DNA of 34,982 nt from WLMZ01 sp037139095 (GTDB lineage: Bacteria > Actinomycetota > Acidimicrobiia > Acidimicrobiales > Ilumatobacteraceae), in the NCBI GenBank assembly GCA_037139095.1, contig JBAXHD010000030.1, positions 1-34,982 on the forward strand, given 5' to 3'. A model generated the notes under the pieces. It was not told the DNA's origin and ran no database searches. It worked only from the letters and a program-made list of their open reading frames with translations. This document shows positions 24,915 through 32,574 of this stretch, piece after piece. Numbering within the stretch: position 1 is the stretch's first letter; each line of letters starts with the position of its first letter. The translations under genes were made by a program, and so were the position numbers.

Positions 24915-25220
24915 ATGTCACAGGTAGCTCTCATCGTAAAAATTCCCGCATTGCCCGGACAGCGCGCAGAACTCGCCGCTGCGATGGCTGCTGGCCTCGA
25001 GACCGCCAAGGGCGAAGAGGGTACTCGCTATTACATCCTGCACGAAGATGCCGTCGATGCCGATGTGCTGTGGGTCTATGAGATGTACGAGAACCAAGAG
25101 GGCCTCGCCGCTCACGGCGGAAGCGAAGCGTTCAAGCTTCTTGGCGCAGCAATGAAGCCGTTCATGGGTGGCCGTCCCGAGATCACGTTCACGAACCCAA
25201 TCGGCGGCAAGGGCTTCTAA
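24915..25220 (+). CDS. Antibiotic biosynthesis monooxygenase-like (ABM/YgiN-type) protein
   Basis: Small dimeric ferredoxin-like (ABM) fold protein of 101 residues. The pattern is typical: ALIVKIPALPGQRAELAAAM, then EEGTRYYILHEDAVD, then LWVYEMYENQEGLAAHGGSEAF, and a terminal strand. Family members oxidise quinols or are involved in redox or heme chemistry; the substrate here is unknown. The ATG at 24915 has GGAG with 6-nt spacing. The long open frame upstream is an antisense reading of the regulator gene. It precedes trpC by 51 bp, but trpC has its own -10 element. Confidence 0.82.
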   Translation: MSQVALIVKIPALPGQRAELAAAMAAGLETAKGEEGTRYYILHEDAVDADVLWVYEMYENQEGLAAHGGSEAFKLLGAAMKPFMGGRPEITFTNPIGGKGF

Positions 25221-25255
25221 GCCCTTCGCCCACGCACCCGTCAGCAACTACCCGC

Positions 25256-25261
25256 TAACGT
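25256..25261 (+). promoter_or_regulatory. -10 element TAACGT for the trp operon
   Basis: TAACGT ends 10 nt before the trpC ATG at 25272, with no Shine-Dalgarno sequence. There is no leader peptide with Trp codons between the monooxygenase and trpC, so attenuation of the classic kind is not visible. Confidence 0.4.
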
Positions 25262-25271
25262 CGGCGCGAAC

Positions 25272-26075
25272 ATGGCTACGTATCTCGATCGAATTCTGAT
25301 TCGCCATCGCGAAGTTGCCGCGCTCGATCAGCGTCCCATCGAGGTGCTGATCGAACAGGCATCGCAATGCGCTCCGGTGCGCGGCTTTGCCGCCTCGTTA
25401 CGCGCCGCCGTGTCAAACGGTGAGTTGGCAGTCATCAGCGAGATCAAACGACGCTCGCCCTCAAAGGGTGCGCTCAACATCTCACTCGACCCGGCCCTGC
25501 TCGCCCAGGCCTATGCGGCAGGCGGTGCCGCAGCGTTGTCGGTGCTCACCGACGAAGAGTTCTTCGCTGGCTCGGTTGCCGATCTGCAAGCAGCTCGCGC
25601 TGCGGTGTCGTTGCCGGTGCTGCGCAAAGACTTCACGGTCAGCGCTCACGATGTGTGCGACGCCCGTTTGATGGGGGCCGATTGTGTGTTGCTCATCGCT
25701 GCTGCGCTGAGCCCCAGCGAACTCATCGAACTGCACGCGTTGGCCGATCACATCGGCATCGAGGTGCTTGTTGAGATTCACGACGAACGCGAACTCGATG
25801 TGGCCCTTGCGGCGCAGGCTCGCATTGTTGGGGTGAACCAACGCGATCTCGTCACGTTTCAGGTTGATCATGCGCGGGCGTTGCGCATGGCAGCGATCAT
25901 CCCAAATGAAGTTGTCAAAGTGGCCGAGAGCGGCGTGCGCGGAGGCCACGATGCGCGCGACCTTCAGGCAGCTGGCTACCACGCCGTGCTTGTCGGCGAA
26001 ACGTTGGTCACCAGCCCCGATCCAACGGCCACGATGCGCGAGTTGCGCGGTACTGTGGCACCCGAATGTTCGTAA
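25272..26075 (+). CDS. trpC: Indole-3-glycerol phosphate synthase TrpC
   Basis: TIM-barrel enzyme of 267 residues that closes the indole ring from carboxyphenylamino-deoxyribulose phosphate in tryptophan synthesis. Signatures are SEIKRRSPSKG (catalytic Lys), VLTDEEFFAGS, LPVLRKDFTVS (general acid Lys), VLVEIHDERELD and IVGVNQRDLVTF, with the phosphate loop AESGVRGGHDAR. It is first in trpC-trpF-trpB-trpA and overlaps trpF by 10 bp. trpE, trpD and trpG are not in the window. Confidence 0.97.
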   Translation: MATYLDRILIRHREVAALDQRPIEVLIEQASQCAPVRGFAASLRAAVSNGELAVISEIKRRSPSKGALNISLDPALLAQAYAAGGAAALSVLTDEEFFAGSVADLQAARAAVSLPVLRKDFTVSAHDVCDARLMGADCVLLIAAALSPSELIELHALADHIGIEVLVEIHDERELDVALAAQARIVGVNQRDLVTFQVDHARALRMAAIIPNEVVKVAESGVRGGHDARDLQAAGYHAVLVGETLVTSPDPTATMRELRGTVAPECS

Positions 26076-26722
26076 AGATCTGCGGTATCACCAACGAAGA
26101 CGATGCGTTGTTTGCGGTCGCGATGGGCGCCGACGCAGTGGGGTTTGTGTTCGCCCCATCGTCGCGTCAGGTTGCAGCGCAGCAGGTCTACGACATCACC
26201 CGTCGGCTGCCTCCTGAGATCCTCACCGTTGGAGTGTTTCGCGACGAAGTGCCCAGCCGTGTGATCGACATCGTCAACCGCTCGGGTGTGCGCGCCGTTC
26301 AGTTGCACGGTCACGAAACGCCCGCCGATGTGGCCGAGGTTTCGGCGCGAGTGCGTTGGGTCATCAAGGCTGTGGCTGCGGGCACTACCGATGCGCGGCG
26401 CGCCGACCAGTTCGGAACCGATCTGGTGTTGGTCGATGCCGCCACGCCTGGCTCGGGCACGATGTTCGACTGGTCGCTCATCGACGACATTCCCGAAGGC
26501 CCGCGCCTGATTCTTGCTGGTGGTCTTGACCCCGACAATGTGGCTGCTGCCGTTCAGCGCGTGGCGCCATGGGGTGTCGATGTGTCATCGGGGGTCGAGA
26601 GCTCGCCCGGAAAAAAGGACGCTCGCAAAGTAAAAGCGTTCATCGAGCGCGCACGACAGGCCGCGCCGGAGCAGTATGTAGGGCCAGACGAAATGCCCTA
26701 CGACTGGATGGACGACGAATAG
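26066..26722 (+). CDS. trpF: Phosphoribosylanthranilate isomerase TrpF
   Basis: TIM-barrel isomerase of 218 residues that converts phosphoribosylanthranilate to the TrpC substrate. VKICGIT carries the catalytic Cys6, and LVDAATPGSGTMFDW carries the catalytic Asp124. GFVFAPSSRQ, VQLHGHE and ILAGGLDPDNV are family motifs, and the phosphate site is VDVSSGVE. A charged tail (about 205-218, ending WMDDE) extends beyond the barrel. It starts 10 bp inside trpC and is separated from trpB by 32 bp. Confidence 0.96.
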   Translation: MFVKICGITNEDDALFAVAMGADAVGFVFAPSSRQVAAQQVYDITRRLPPEILTVGVFRDEVPSRVIDIVNRSGVRAVQLHGHETPADVAEVSARVRWVIKAVAAGTTDARRADQFGTDLVLVDAATPGSGTMFDWSLIDDIPEGPRLILAGGLDPDNVAAAVQRVAPWGVDVSSGVESSPGKKDARKVKAFIERARQAAPEQYVGPDEMPYDWMDDE

Positions 26723-26754
26723 CCCTGTTGCAAGGGCCCGTGAAAGGAAGCATT

Positions 26755-27918
26755 GTGTCGATCTTGGACGAACCCTCTCTCGAGGGTCGCTTTGGTGAGT
26801 TTGGTGGCCGCTTTGTGCCCGAGACGCTGGTCCCAGCGTGTCAGGAGCTCGAAGCGGCATTTCGCGATGCATGGGCAGACCCAACCTTTCGCGGCGACCT
26901 CAACCAGTTGCTCAGCGAATACGCCGGACGTCCAAGCATGCTCACCGAGTGTCATAACCTCGGTCGGTCACTGGGTATTCGGCTCATCCTCAAGCGCGAA
27001 GACCTCAACCACACTGGCTCGCACAAGATCAACAACGTGCTTGGCCAAGCAATGCTTGCCAAGCGCATGGGTAAGACCCGCCTCGTGGCCGAGACCGGAG
27101 CCGGCCAGCACGGTGTCGCCAGCGCCACCGCGGCAGCGCTGCTGGGCATGTCGTGCAAGGTCTACATGGGCGCTGTCGATGTCGAGCGTCAATCGCTCAA
27201 CGTGTTCCGAATGAAATTGCTGGGTGCCGAAGTCGAAGCGGTACACAGCGGTAGCCGCACGCTCAAAGACGCCGTGAACGAAGCCATGCGCGACTGGGTG
27301 GCAACGGTCAGCGAAACCCATTACTGCCTCGGCTCGGTGATGGGCCCGCATCCGTATCCATGGATGGTTCGCGAGTTTCAGAGGATTATCGGCGAAGAGG
27401 CGCACGCCCAGTGCCGCGAGCTTCTGCACGGCGACGACCCCGACTTCGTGGTGGCCTGCGTCGGCGGCGGGTCGAATGCAATGGGCATATTCAGCGGATT
27501 CATCGACACCACCACGGCTCGCCTGATCGGCGTTGAGCCAGCTGGGGGAGCAGCAGTTGGTCGCGGCGTGCCGGGCGTGGTGCATGGCATGCGCAGCTAC
27601 CTCATGCAAGACGAATACGGCCAGGTGCAAGAGGCCCACTCGATCTCGGCCGGCCTCGACTATCCCGGCGTTGGTCCCGAGCACTCATACCTAGCCTCTA
27701 TCGGGCGCGCCGAGTACCCCACGGTTACCGACGACGAAGTGATTTCGGCGTTTCAACTGATGGCTCGCGCCGAGGGAATCATCCCCGCTCTCGAGTGCGC
27801 ACACGCAATGGCGTGGATCGTGCGTGAGGCTCCCAAGATGCAGGGCAAGGTTGTGTTGATGAACCTTTCGGGCCGCGGCGACAAAGACGTCGGTCAGATG
27901 ATGGAGATCTTGGGCTGA
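26755..27918 (+). CDS. trpB: Tryptophan synthase beta subunit TrpB
   Basis: PLP enzyme of 387 residues that joins indole and serine. HTGSHKINNVLGQA has the PLP lysine Lys91, AETGAGQHGVA follows, and the PLP phosphate loop is GGGSNAMG. The standard N-terminus GRFGEFGGRFVPETL is present, and the end is LSGRGDKDV. The GTG start at 26755 has AAGGAAG 4-5 nt upstream. The open frame upstream is an out-of-frame reading of trpF. Its stop overlaps the trpA start by 1 bp (TGATG). Confidence 0.98.
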   Translation: MSILDEPSLEGRFGEFGGRFVPETLVPACQELEAAFRDAWADPTFRGDLNQLLSEYAGRPSMLTECHNLGRSLGIRLILKREDLNHTGSHKINNVLGQAMLAKRMGKTRLVAETGAGQHGVASATAAALLGMSCKVYMGAVDVERQSLNVFRMKLLGAEVEAVHSGSRTLKDAVNEAMRDWVATVSETHYCLGSVMGPHPYPWMVREFQRIIGEEAHAQCRELLHGDDPDFVVACVGGGSNAMGIFSGFIDTTTARLIGVEPAGGAAVGRGVPGVVHGMRSYLMQDEYGQVQEAHSISAGLDYPGVGPEHSYLASIGRAEYPTVTDDEVISAFQLMARAEGIIPALECAHAMAWIVREAPKMQGKVVLMNLSGRGDKDVGQMMEILG

Positions 27919-28691
27919 TGAGTTTCGGACGCATGGAAACCGAGTTCCGCGCCAAGCGCGACCAAGGCCGCAAGCTCTTGGTGCCCTATGTAACGGGCGG
28001 ACTCACCGGTTGGCAGCAAGCCATTCGTGCTGCCGCCGATGCGGGCGCCGACGCCATCGAGATCGGCATTCCGTTCTCGGATCCGGTGATGGACGGCCCA
28101 ATCATCCAAGAGGCATCGCAGCGCGCACTCGACGCTGGCGTCACTCCAGTGAGCATCTTCGAAGAAGCACGTGAGCTCGAGGTGGGTATTCCTCTGGCCG
28201 TGATGTGTTACTACAACACCATTCATCACGCTGGACACGAACGCTTCGCGTATCAGCTCGTGAGCGCTGGCATCTCAGCCGCTATCGTGCCCGACCTTCC
28301 GCTCGAAGAGTCGGGTCCGTGGTGCGCCGCCGCCGATGCTGCGGGTATCGAGACGGTCATGCTCGCTGCGCCCACCGCTCCCGACGATCGCTTGCCGCGC
28401 ATCGCTGCTCGGTCACGTGGCTTTCTGTATTCGGTTGGCCTGCTCGGCGTTACTGGCGAGCGCAACTCGTTGGCGGCATCGGCAACTGCATTAGCCAAGC
28501 GTCTCAAGGCGGTCACCGATGTGCCGGTGCTCGTGGGTGTGGGTGTCTCGAATGCTGCCCAAGCCCGCGAGGCGTGCCTAGTGGCCGACGGCGTTATTCA
28601 AGGCGCCAGCGTGGTGAGGCGTCTGATGGACGGCGGCCCCGAAGCAGTTGGCGAATACGTGGCCGAAGTGCGCGCCGCAATCACGTTCTAG
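27918..28691 (+). CDS. trpA: Tryptophan synthase alpha subunit TrpA
   Basis: TIM-barrel subunit of 257 residues that cleaves indole-3-glycerol phosphate and passes indole to TrpB. EIGIPFSDPVMDGP carries the catalytic Glu48, and IVPDLPLEE carries Asp126. YSVGLLGVTGER is the mobile loop 6, and the phosphate site is VGVGVSNAAQA. It overlaps trpB by 1 bp, which couples their translation in the expected 1:1 ratio. It is the last gene of the trp operon. Confidence 0.97.
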   Translation: MSFGRMETEFRAKRDQGRKLLVPYVTGGLTGWQQAIRAAADAGADAIEIGIPFSDPVMDGPIIQEASQRALDAGVTPVSIFEEARELEVGIPLAVMCYYNTIHHAGHERFAYQLVSAGISAAIVPDLPLEESGPWCAAADAAGIETVMLAAPTAPDDRLPRIAARSRGFLYSVGLLGVTGERNSLAASATALAKRLKAVTDVPVLVGVGVSNAAQAREACLVADGVIQGASVVRRLMDGGPEAVGEYVAEVRAAITF

Positions 28692-28754
28692 CGCACTGTC
28701 TTGGGGTCGCAGGTATCCCTCGGCTGAGGGTCGCCACCGACTACAAGTGCATCT

Positions 28755-29060
28755 ATGACATCTCCTGATTGCGATCTCTGCGAAGCCGCCCGAATCACCC
28801 CGTGGTTCCACGAAGACGACGTGTGCTGGATTGCCGAATGCGAGATCTGCGCGGTGCCAATGGTGGTCTGGCGTGAACACGATGCTTCGCCGCCTGACGA
28901 TGTGAAGGCATACATGCATGCCCAACTCGAGATGGTGGTGTCGGTGCATTTCGAGTTCGAGCATTACGTAGACGACAACATGCGCAACATCCCCGATCAC
29001 TACCACGCCCATGCCAGGCCTCGAGGTGGATTCTTCGGCCATGGCCTGAAGCGCTCGTAA
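28755..29060 (+). CDS. Small Cys/His-rich protein, possible HIT-like
   Basis: A protein of 101 residues that I cannot assign firmly. It has Cys6-x2-Cys9 (CDLC), Cys24, Cys29-x2-Cys32 (CEIC), and near the end PDHYHAHARPRG with His82, His84 and His86. The spaced histidines and the zinc-type cysteines recall histidine-triad (HIT/GalT-like) hydrolases, but the alternation is H-x-H-x-H without the usual hydrophobic residues. WFHEDDVCWIAECE and VPMVVWREH look conserved in style. It follows trpA by 63 bp with no clear ribosome site and is followed by a strong hairpin, so it may be the end of the trp transcript. Unknown function. Confidence 0.75.
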   Translation: MTSPDCDLCEAARITPWFHEDDVCWIAECEICAVPMVVWREHDASPPDDVKAYMHAQLEMVVSVHFEFEHYVDDNMRNIPDHYHAHARPRGGFFGHGLKRS

Positions 29061-29066
29061 CGCGAC

Positions 29067-29109
29067 AGAGCACATGCTCTCCGGTTGCTCCGGGCGAGTC
29101 ATGTGCTCT
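29067..29109 (+). terminator. Hairpin terminator after the small Cys/His protein
   Basis: AGAGCACATG (29067-29076) pairs exactly with CATGTGCTCT (29100-29109), around a 23-nt loop with some extra pairing, followed by a short TTTG. It starts 6 bp after the stop codon and is likely the terminator of the trp region. Confidence 0.6.
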
Positions 29110-29496
29110 TTGTCGATCAAATCAGTTGTTTGTGCAGCGTGCGCACTCGCTTGCCGGAATCCAGAGGATTTGGCGGGCGGTGTCATGCGTCGGTTTCGAC
29201 CCACACGTCACGCTTCGTAGTATTTCTTTGAGTGATTACATAGCTACTCAGGGTGAGAATTCTCAGATTGGCTTCATGACGATTCCGCGCATGTTGTTCG
29301 TCCTCCTACCAGTTCCGGGAGCATTGCTGCTCGTCAACGGCGTCACGATAACCAGTTGCCGCGTTGAGAGGCAAGGAGTTTTTTCTGGAAAGTTTCAAGG
29401 AAGTTTTGCCACGCACGGTAGGCGATCACCGAGCGCGGTCGTACTTGCCGAGACCTGATGGTTTGGCTCACCGGCGGTCAAACTCACGCCGCGCGC
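29110..29496. other. AT-richer intergenic region, largely without recognisable genes
   Basis: About 390 bp between the terminator and the peroxiredoxin promoter. Base composition at about 29215-29300 is clearly lower in GC than the neighbours. It contains a 12-bp perfect palindrome, TGAGAATTCTCA, at 29254-29265 and one short open frame (29276-29458). No RNA gene is recognised. Confidence 0.5.
29276..29458 (+). CDS. Doubtful short ORF with hydrophobic N-terminus
   Basis: A possible protein of 60 residues starting MTIPRMLFVLLPVPGALLLV, which would form one membrane or signal segment, then a basic tail. The frame is open further upstream to 29126. There is no convincing Shine-Dalgarno sequence or family match, and codon use is unlike the neighbours. 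It may be a decayed or acquired fragment, or simply a chance frame. Confidence 0.2.
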   Translation: MTIPRMLFVLLPVPGALLLVNGVTITSCRVERQGVFSGKFQGSFATHGRRSPSAVVLAET

Positions 29497-29502
29497 TAAG
29501 GT
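29497..29502 (+). promoter_or_regulatory. -10 element TAAGGT for the peroxiredoxin-fabZ pair
   Basis: TAAGGT ends 8 nt before the GTG at 29511, with no Shine-Dalgarno sequence, as in the other leaderless-type starts. Confidence 0.45.
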
Positions 29503-29510
29503 TCTGACTC

Positions 29511-29963
29511 GTGCTCACTAACGGTGATATTGCTCCTGTCGTGAACCTCGCCGACCAAGACGGCCAAGTGCTCGACTGGTCGTCGCTTCGTGGTCGACGG
29601 GTGATGGTGTTCTTCTACCCCAAGGCCTCCACGCCCGGATGCACACAGCAGGCGTGCGCGCTACGCGATATTGCGGGCGACATCGGCGACACCCAGATCA
29701 TTGGCGTGAGCCCCGACAAGTCGGCATCACAGAAGAAGTTCGCCGAGAAGAACTCGCTGCGGTATCCGCTGTTGGCCGATGTCGATCATCAACTCGCCGA
29801 GGCGTTTGGCGTGTGGAAGATGAAGCAGCTCTATGGTCGCTCGTACATGGGCATTGAGCGGTCTGCGTTTCTCCTCGACGCCGATGGCACCGTGCTGCAT
29901 GCGTGGTACAAGATCAGCCCCAAGGACACTCCGCTGAAGCTGCTCGAGGCGTTGCGGTCATGA
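29511..29963 (+). CDS. bcp: Peroxiredoxin, Bcp/PrxQ family
   Basis: Thiol peroxidase of 150 residues that reduces hydrogen peroxide and organic hydroperoxides. VMVFFYPKASTPGCTQQACA (31-50) shows the peroxidatic Cys44 and the likely resolving Cys49, five residues later as in PrxQ. GVSPDKSASQKKFAEK and GIERSAFLLDADG complete the fold. It begins with GTG at 29511 after TAAGGT. Its stop overlaps the fabZ start (ATGA), so the peroxidase and the fatty-acid dehydratase are translationally coupled. Confidence 0.93.
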   Translation: MLTNGDIAPVVNLADQDGQVLDWSSLRGRRVMVFFYPKASTPGCTQQACALRDIAGDIGDTQIIGVSPDKSASQKKFAEKNSLRYPLLADVDHQLAEAFGVWKMKQLYGRSYMGIERSAFLLDADGTVLHAWYKISPKDTPLKLLEALRS

Positions 29964-30388
29964 GCACGTTCCCTCGGCCGGCCGACGTCATTGCTCATCG
30001 TGCGCCGTTTTTGTTTGTCGACGAGATCACAGCGCTCGAGCCCGGGCTCAGTGCCACCGGGCTATGGCACCTCACGGGCGACGAATGGTTCTTCGCCGGG
30101 CATTTCCCGGGGCGGCCAACTCTGCCCGGTGTGCTGATGTGCGAAGCCATTGCTCAGGTGGGTGCAATAGCGGTACTCACCGATCCACGTTTCACAGGCA
30201 AGCTGCCGTTGTTCGGCGGGCTCGATGCTGCACGGTTCCGCCGTCAGGTGGTCCCTGGCGACACGCTTGAGCTCACGGTCGAGCTGGGCCGAATGTCGGC
30301 ACGCGCTGGCAAAGGTTCGGGTAAGGCGTTGCTGAACGGCGAGACCGCATGCGAGTGCGATCTGATGTTTGTGTTGGTGAATGCGTAG
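29960..30388 (+). CDS. fabZ: 3-hydroxyacyl-ACP dehydratase FabZ
   Basis: Hot-dog-fold dehydratase of 142 residues for the third step of type II fatty acid elongation. HRAPFLFVDEI (13-23) and GHFPGRPTLPGVLMCEAIAQ (47-66) carry the catalytic His48 and Glu62. The ATG at 29960 overlaps the peroxiredoxin stop by 4 bp. It lies apart from the main fab operon, converging on fabF with a 2-bp gap, so it can be set to a different expression level. FabZ fits better than FabA because of its length and HFPGxPxxPGVL. Confidence 0.92.
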   Translation: MSTFPRPADVIAHRAPFLFVDEITALEPGLSATGLWHLTGDEWFFAGHFPGRPTLPGVLMCEAIAQVGAIAVLTDPRFTGKLPLFGGLDAARFRRQVVPGDTLELTVELGRMSARAGKGSGKALLNGETACECDLMFVLVNA

Positions 30389-30390
30389 GT

Positions 30391-31578
30391 CTATGCGTTG
30401 CCGGGCCCGATGATGATCGAGCCGTTGTGGCCACCAAATCCGAAGTTGTTCGAAATGGTTGGGCCGGGTTCCCATTCGCGTGGAGCACCCATCACAATGT
30501 CGACCTTCATGTCGTCGGACAACTTGGTGGTGCCAGCTGTGGGCGGGATGAGGCGGTGCTGCATCGAGAGCAACACGGCGGCCGCCTCGAGTGCGCCGGC
30601 GGCGCCCAACGGATGACCGGTGACGCCCTTGATGCTGGTCATTGGCGGGCTGGCTTGGCCGAACACGGCGTTCACTGCTTCGGCCTCGGCGGCGTCGTTG
30701 AGCGGCGTTGAGGTGCCGTGTGCGTTGATCTGGCGGATGTCGCTGGGTGCGAGGTGGGCATCGTCGAGGGCCAAGCTCATGCAGTTGATGGCTCCGGTGC
30801 CGCCGGGTGCCGGCGCAGTGATGTGATGGGCGTCGGCGGTGCTGGCCGCACCCAAGATTTCGCCGTAGATGGTGGCGCCACGAGCGACGGCCATGTCCCA
30901 TTCTTCGAGGATGAACGTTGCCGAGCCTTCGCCCATCACGAAACCATCGCGGTCGGTATCGAACGGACGGCTGGATCCGGTTGATGACAGCGCGGTCATG
31001 TTGTTGAAGCCAGCGATCGAGGTAAGCGTGCCAGCGGCCTCTGAGCCGCCGGTGACCATGGCGTCGCAACGGCCCCACGCAATGAGCCGAGCGGCATAGC
31101 CAATGGCATGGGTGGCAGCGGCACACGCGGTGCAGATGGTTTCGTTGGGGCCTTGCAAGCCGTAGCGCATCGAGATGGCCGCGCCTGAAGCGTTGCCCAT
31201 CATCATCGGAACCAAGAATGGCGAGACGCGGCGCTCGCCTTTTTCGAGGCGAAGTTCGATCTGCTCTTCGAGCGTGCGCAGGCCGCCGATGCCGGTGCCG
31301 TAGATAATGCCGAAGCGACGGGGGTCGACATCGATCTTGCCAGCGTGCTCGAACGCCTCGGTGGCCGATGCCATCGCGAACTGTTCGACCGCGTCGGCGC
31401 GACGCGATTCTTTGGGGCTCGCGTAATACGCAGAAGGATCCCAGTTCTCAAAGAAGATTGCTTTGGTGCCGGTGATGGCAGGGCCCAGCAGGCCCTGCCA
31501 AAACGCGTCTTTCCCTAATCCGCAAGGCGCGACCACTCCGTAGCCGGTGATGGCGACGCGCCGTCCGCGCCCTTCCAT
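30391..31578 (-). CDS. fabF: 3-oxoacyl-ACP synthase II FabF
   Basis: Beta-ketoacyl-ACP synthase of 395 residues that condenses malonyl-ACP with acyl-ACP. The nucleophile is Cys152 in ICTACAAATH, and the two catalytic histidines are His287 in NAHGTSTPLND and His322 in TGHPLGAAG, with Lys317 before it. The usual GHLLGAAG is GHPLGAAG here. SNNFGFGGHN is the glycine-rich end. The ATG at 31578 overlaps the acpP stop by 1 bp (TGATG). The open frame upstream is an out-of-frame reading of acpP. It is last in fabD-fabH-fabG-acpP-fabF. Confidence 0.96.
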   Translation of the reverse strand: MEGRGRRVAITGYGVVAPCGLGKDAFWQGLLGPAITGTKAIFFENWDPSAYYASPKESRRADAVEQFAMASATEAFEHAGKIDVDPRRFGIIYGTGIGGLRTLEEQIELRLEKGERRVSPFLVPMMMGNASGAAISMRYGLQGPNETICTACAAATHAIGYAARLIAWGRCDAMVTGGSEAAGTLTSIAGFNNMTALSSTGSSRPFDTDRDGFVMGEGSATFILEEWDMAVARGATIYGEILGAASTADAHHITAPAPGGTGAINCMSLALDDAHLAPSDIRQINAHGTSTPLNDAAEAEAVNAVFGQASPPMTSIKGVTGHPLGAAGALEAAAVLLSMQHRLIPPTAGTTKLSDDMKVDIVMGAPREWEPGPTISNNFGFGGHNGSIIIGPGNA

Positions 31579-31814
31579 CAGAGCTTGCCGACAACCAACT
31601 CGTAGGCCTGACCAACGGTCTTGATGCCTTCGAGTTCGTCCTCGGGGACTTCGACGCCGAATTCTTCTTCGAGTGCCATCACGAGTTCGACGAGGTCGAG
31701 GCTGTCGGCGTCGAGGTCGTCGGCGAAACGGGCGTCGGGCACGACTTGATCGTCGGATACCGACAACACATCGACGGCGCACTTCTTAAAGCGATCGAAC
31801 AATTCCTGATTCAT
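31578..31814 (-). CDS. acpP: Acyl carrier protein AcpP
   Basis: Small acidic carrier of 78 residues. DADSLDLVELVMALEEEFG contains Ser38, the phosphopantetheine site. It holds the growing acyl chain for FabD, FabH, FabG, FabZ and FabF. A Shine-Dalgarno GGAG lies 6 nt before the ATG at 31814, in the 55-bp gap after fabG. This differs from the overlapping starts of the neighbours and fits a need for high ACP output. It is coupled to fabF. Confidence 0.97.
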   Translation of the reverse strand: MNQELFDRFKKCAVDVLSVSDDQVVPDARFADDLDADSLDLVELVMALEEEFGVEVPEDELEGIKTVGQAYELVVGKL

Positions 31815-31869
31815 GGGTTACTCCGTTGTGAGGGGTCTTGTAATTGTTGTGTATTGCGAGCGGTGGCGC

Positions 31870-32574
31870 CTAATGCCCCATGCCCAAGCCGCCATCAACG
31901 GGGATGATTGCCCCGGTGATGTAGGCCGCGTCGTCAGAAGCCAAAAAGGCTACGACTCCGGCGATTTCTTCTGGCGTGGCCATGCGACCAAGTGGCACAG
32001 CGGCAGTGAGTTCGGCGAGGCGTTGCTCGCTGAGCGCTGCGGTCATGTCGGTGGCCACGGGGCCAGGTGCCACGACGTTGGCGGTGATGTTACGCGAGCC
32101 CAGCTCGCGGGCGATGGAGCGGGCGAGGCCCACCAAGCCTGCTTTGCTGGCGGCGTAGTTGGCTTGTCCGCCTGAGCCCAACATGCCGACAACCGACGAC
32201 ATGAAGATCATCCGGCCCGAGCGGGCGCGCAGCATGCCCTGGGCGGCGCGCTTGGCAACGCGATATGCGGCGGTGAGGTTTGCATCGACCACACTGGTGA
32301 ACGACTCTTCGCTCATGCGCAGCAGCAGGCCGTCGTTGGTGAGGCCGGCGTTAGAGACCAGTACCTGCACGGGTCCGAACTGTGATTCGGCGAAGGTGAA
32401 TGCGGCATCGACATCGGCAGCCGAGGTGACATCGCATTTCACGCTGGCAAACCCAGCAGGTGGGGGAGAGCTGTTGTAGGTGACGACCACGTTGTCGCCC
32501 AGCGCAGCGAAGCGTTGCGCGCAGGCAAGGCCGATGCCGCGTGAACCGCCGGTGATGAGCACAGTGCGGCTCAT
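31870..32574 (-). CDS. fabG: 3-oxoacyl-ACP reductase FabG
   Basis: Short-chain dehydrogenase of 234 residues that reduces 3-oxoacyl-ACP with NADPH. The cofactor loop is TGGSRGIG (8-15), NAGLT follows, Ser127 lies in MSSVVG, and the catalytic Tyr140 and Lys144 are in YAASK. APGPVATDMT and ITGAIIPVDGGLGM complete the family pattern. The ATG at 32574 overlaps the fabH stop by 4 bp (ATGA). The open frame further upstream is antisense-like sequence inside fabH and is not part of the protein. Confidence 0.96.
   Translation of the reverse strand: MSRTVLITGGSRGIGLACAQRFAALGDNVVVTYNSSPPPAGFASVKCDVTSAADVDAAFTFAESQFGPVQVLVSNAGLTNDGLLLRMSEESFTSVVDANLTAAYRVAKRAAQGMLRARSGRMIFMSSVVGMLGSGGQANYAASKAGLVGLARSIARELGSRNITANVVAPGPVATDMTAALSEQRLAELTAAVPLGRMATPEEIAGVVAFLASDDAAYITGAIIPVDGGLGMGH

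Noticed and set aside
25221..25271. Tryptophan attenuator upstream of trpC
   Set aside because: The gap is 51 bp with no leader peptide, no Trp codons and no competing hairpins.
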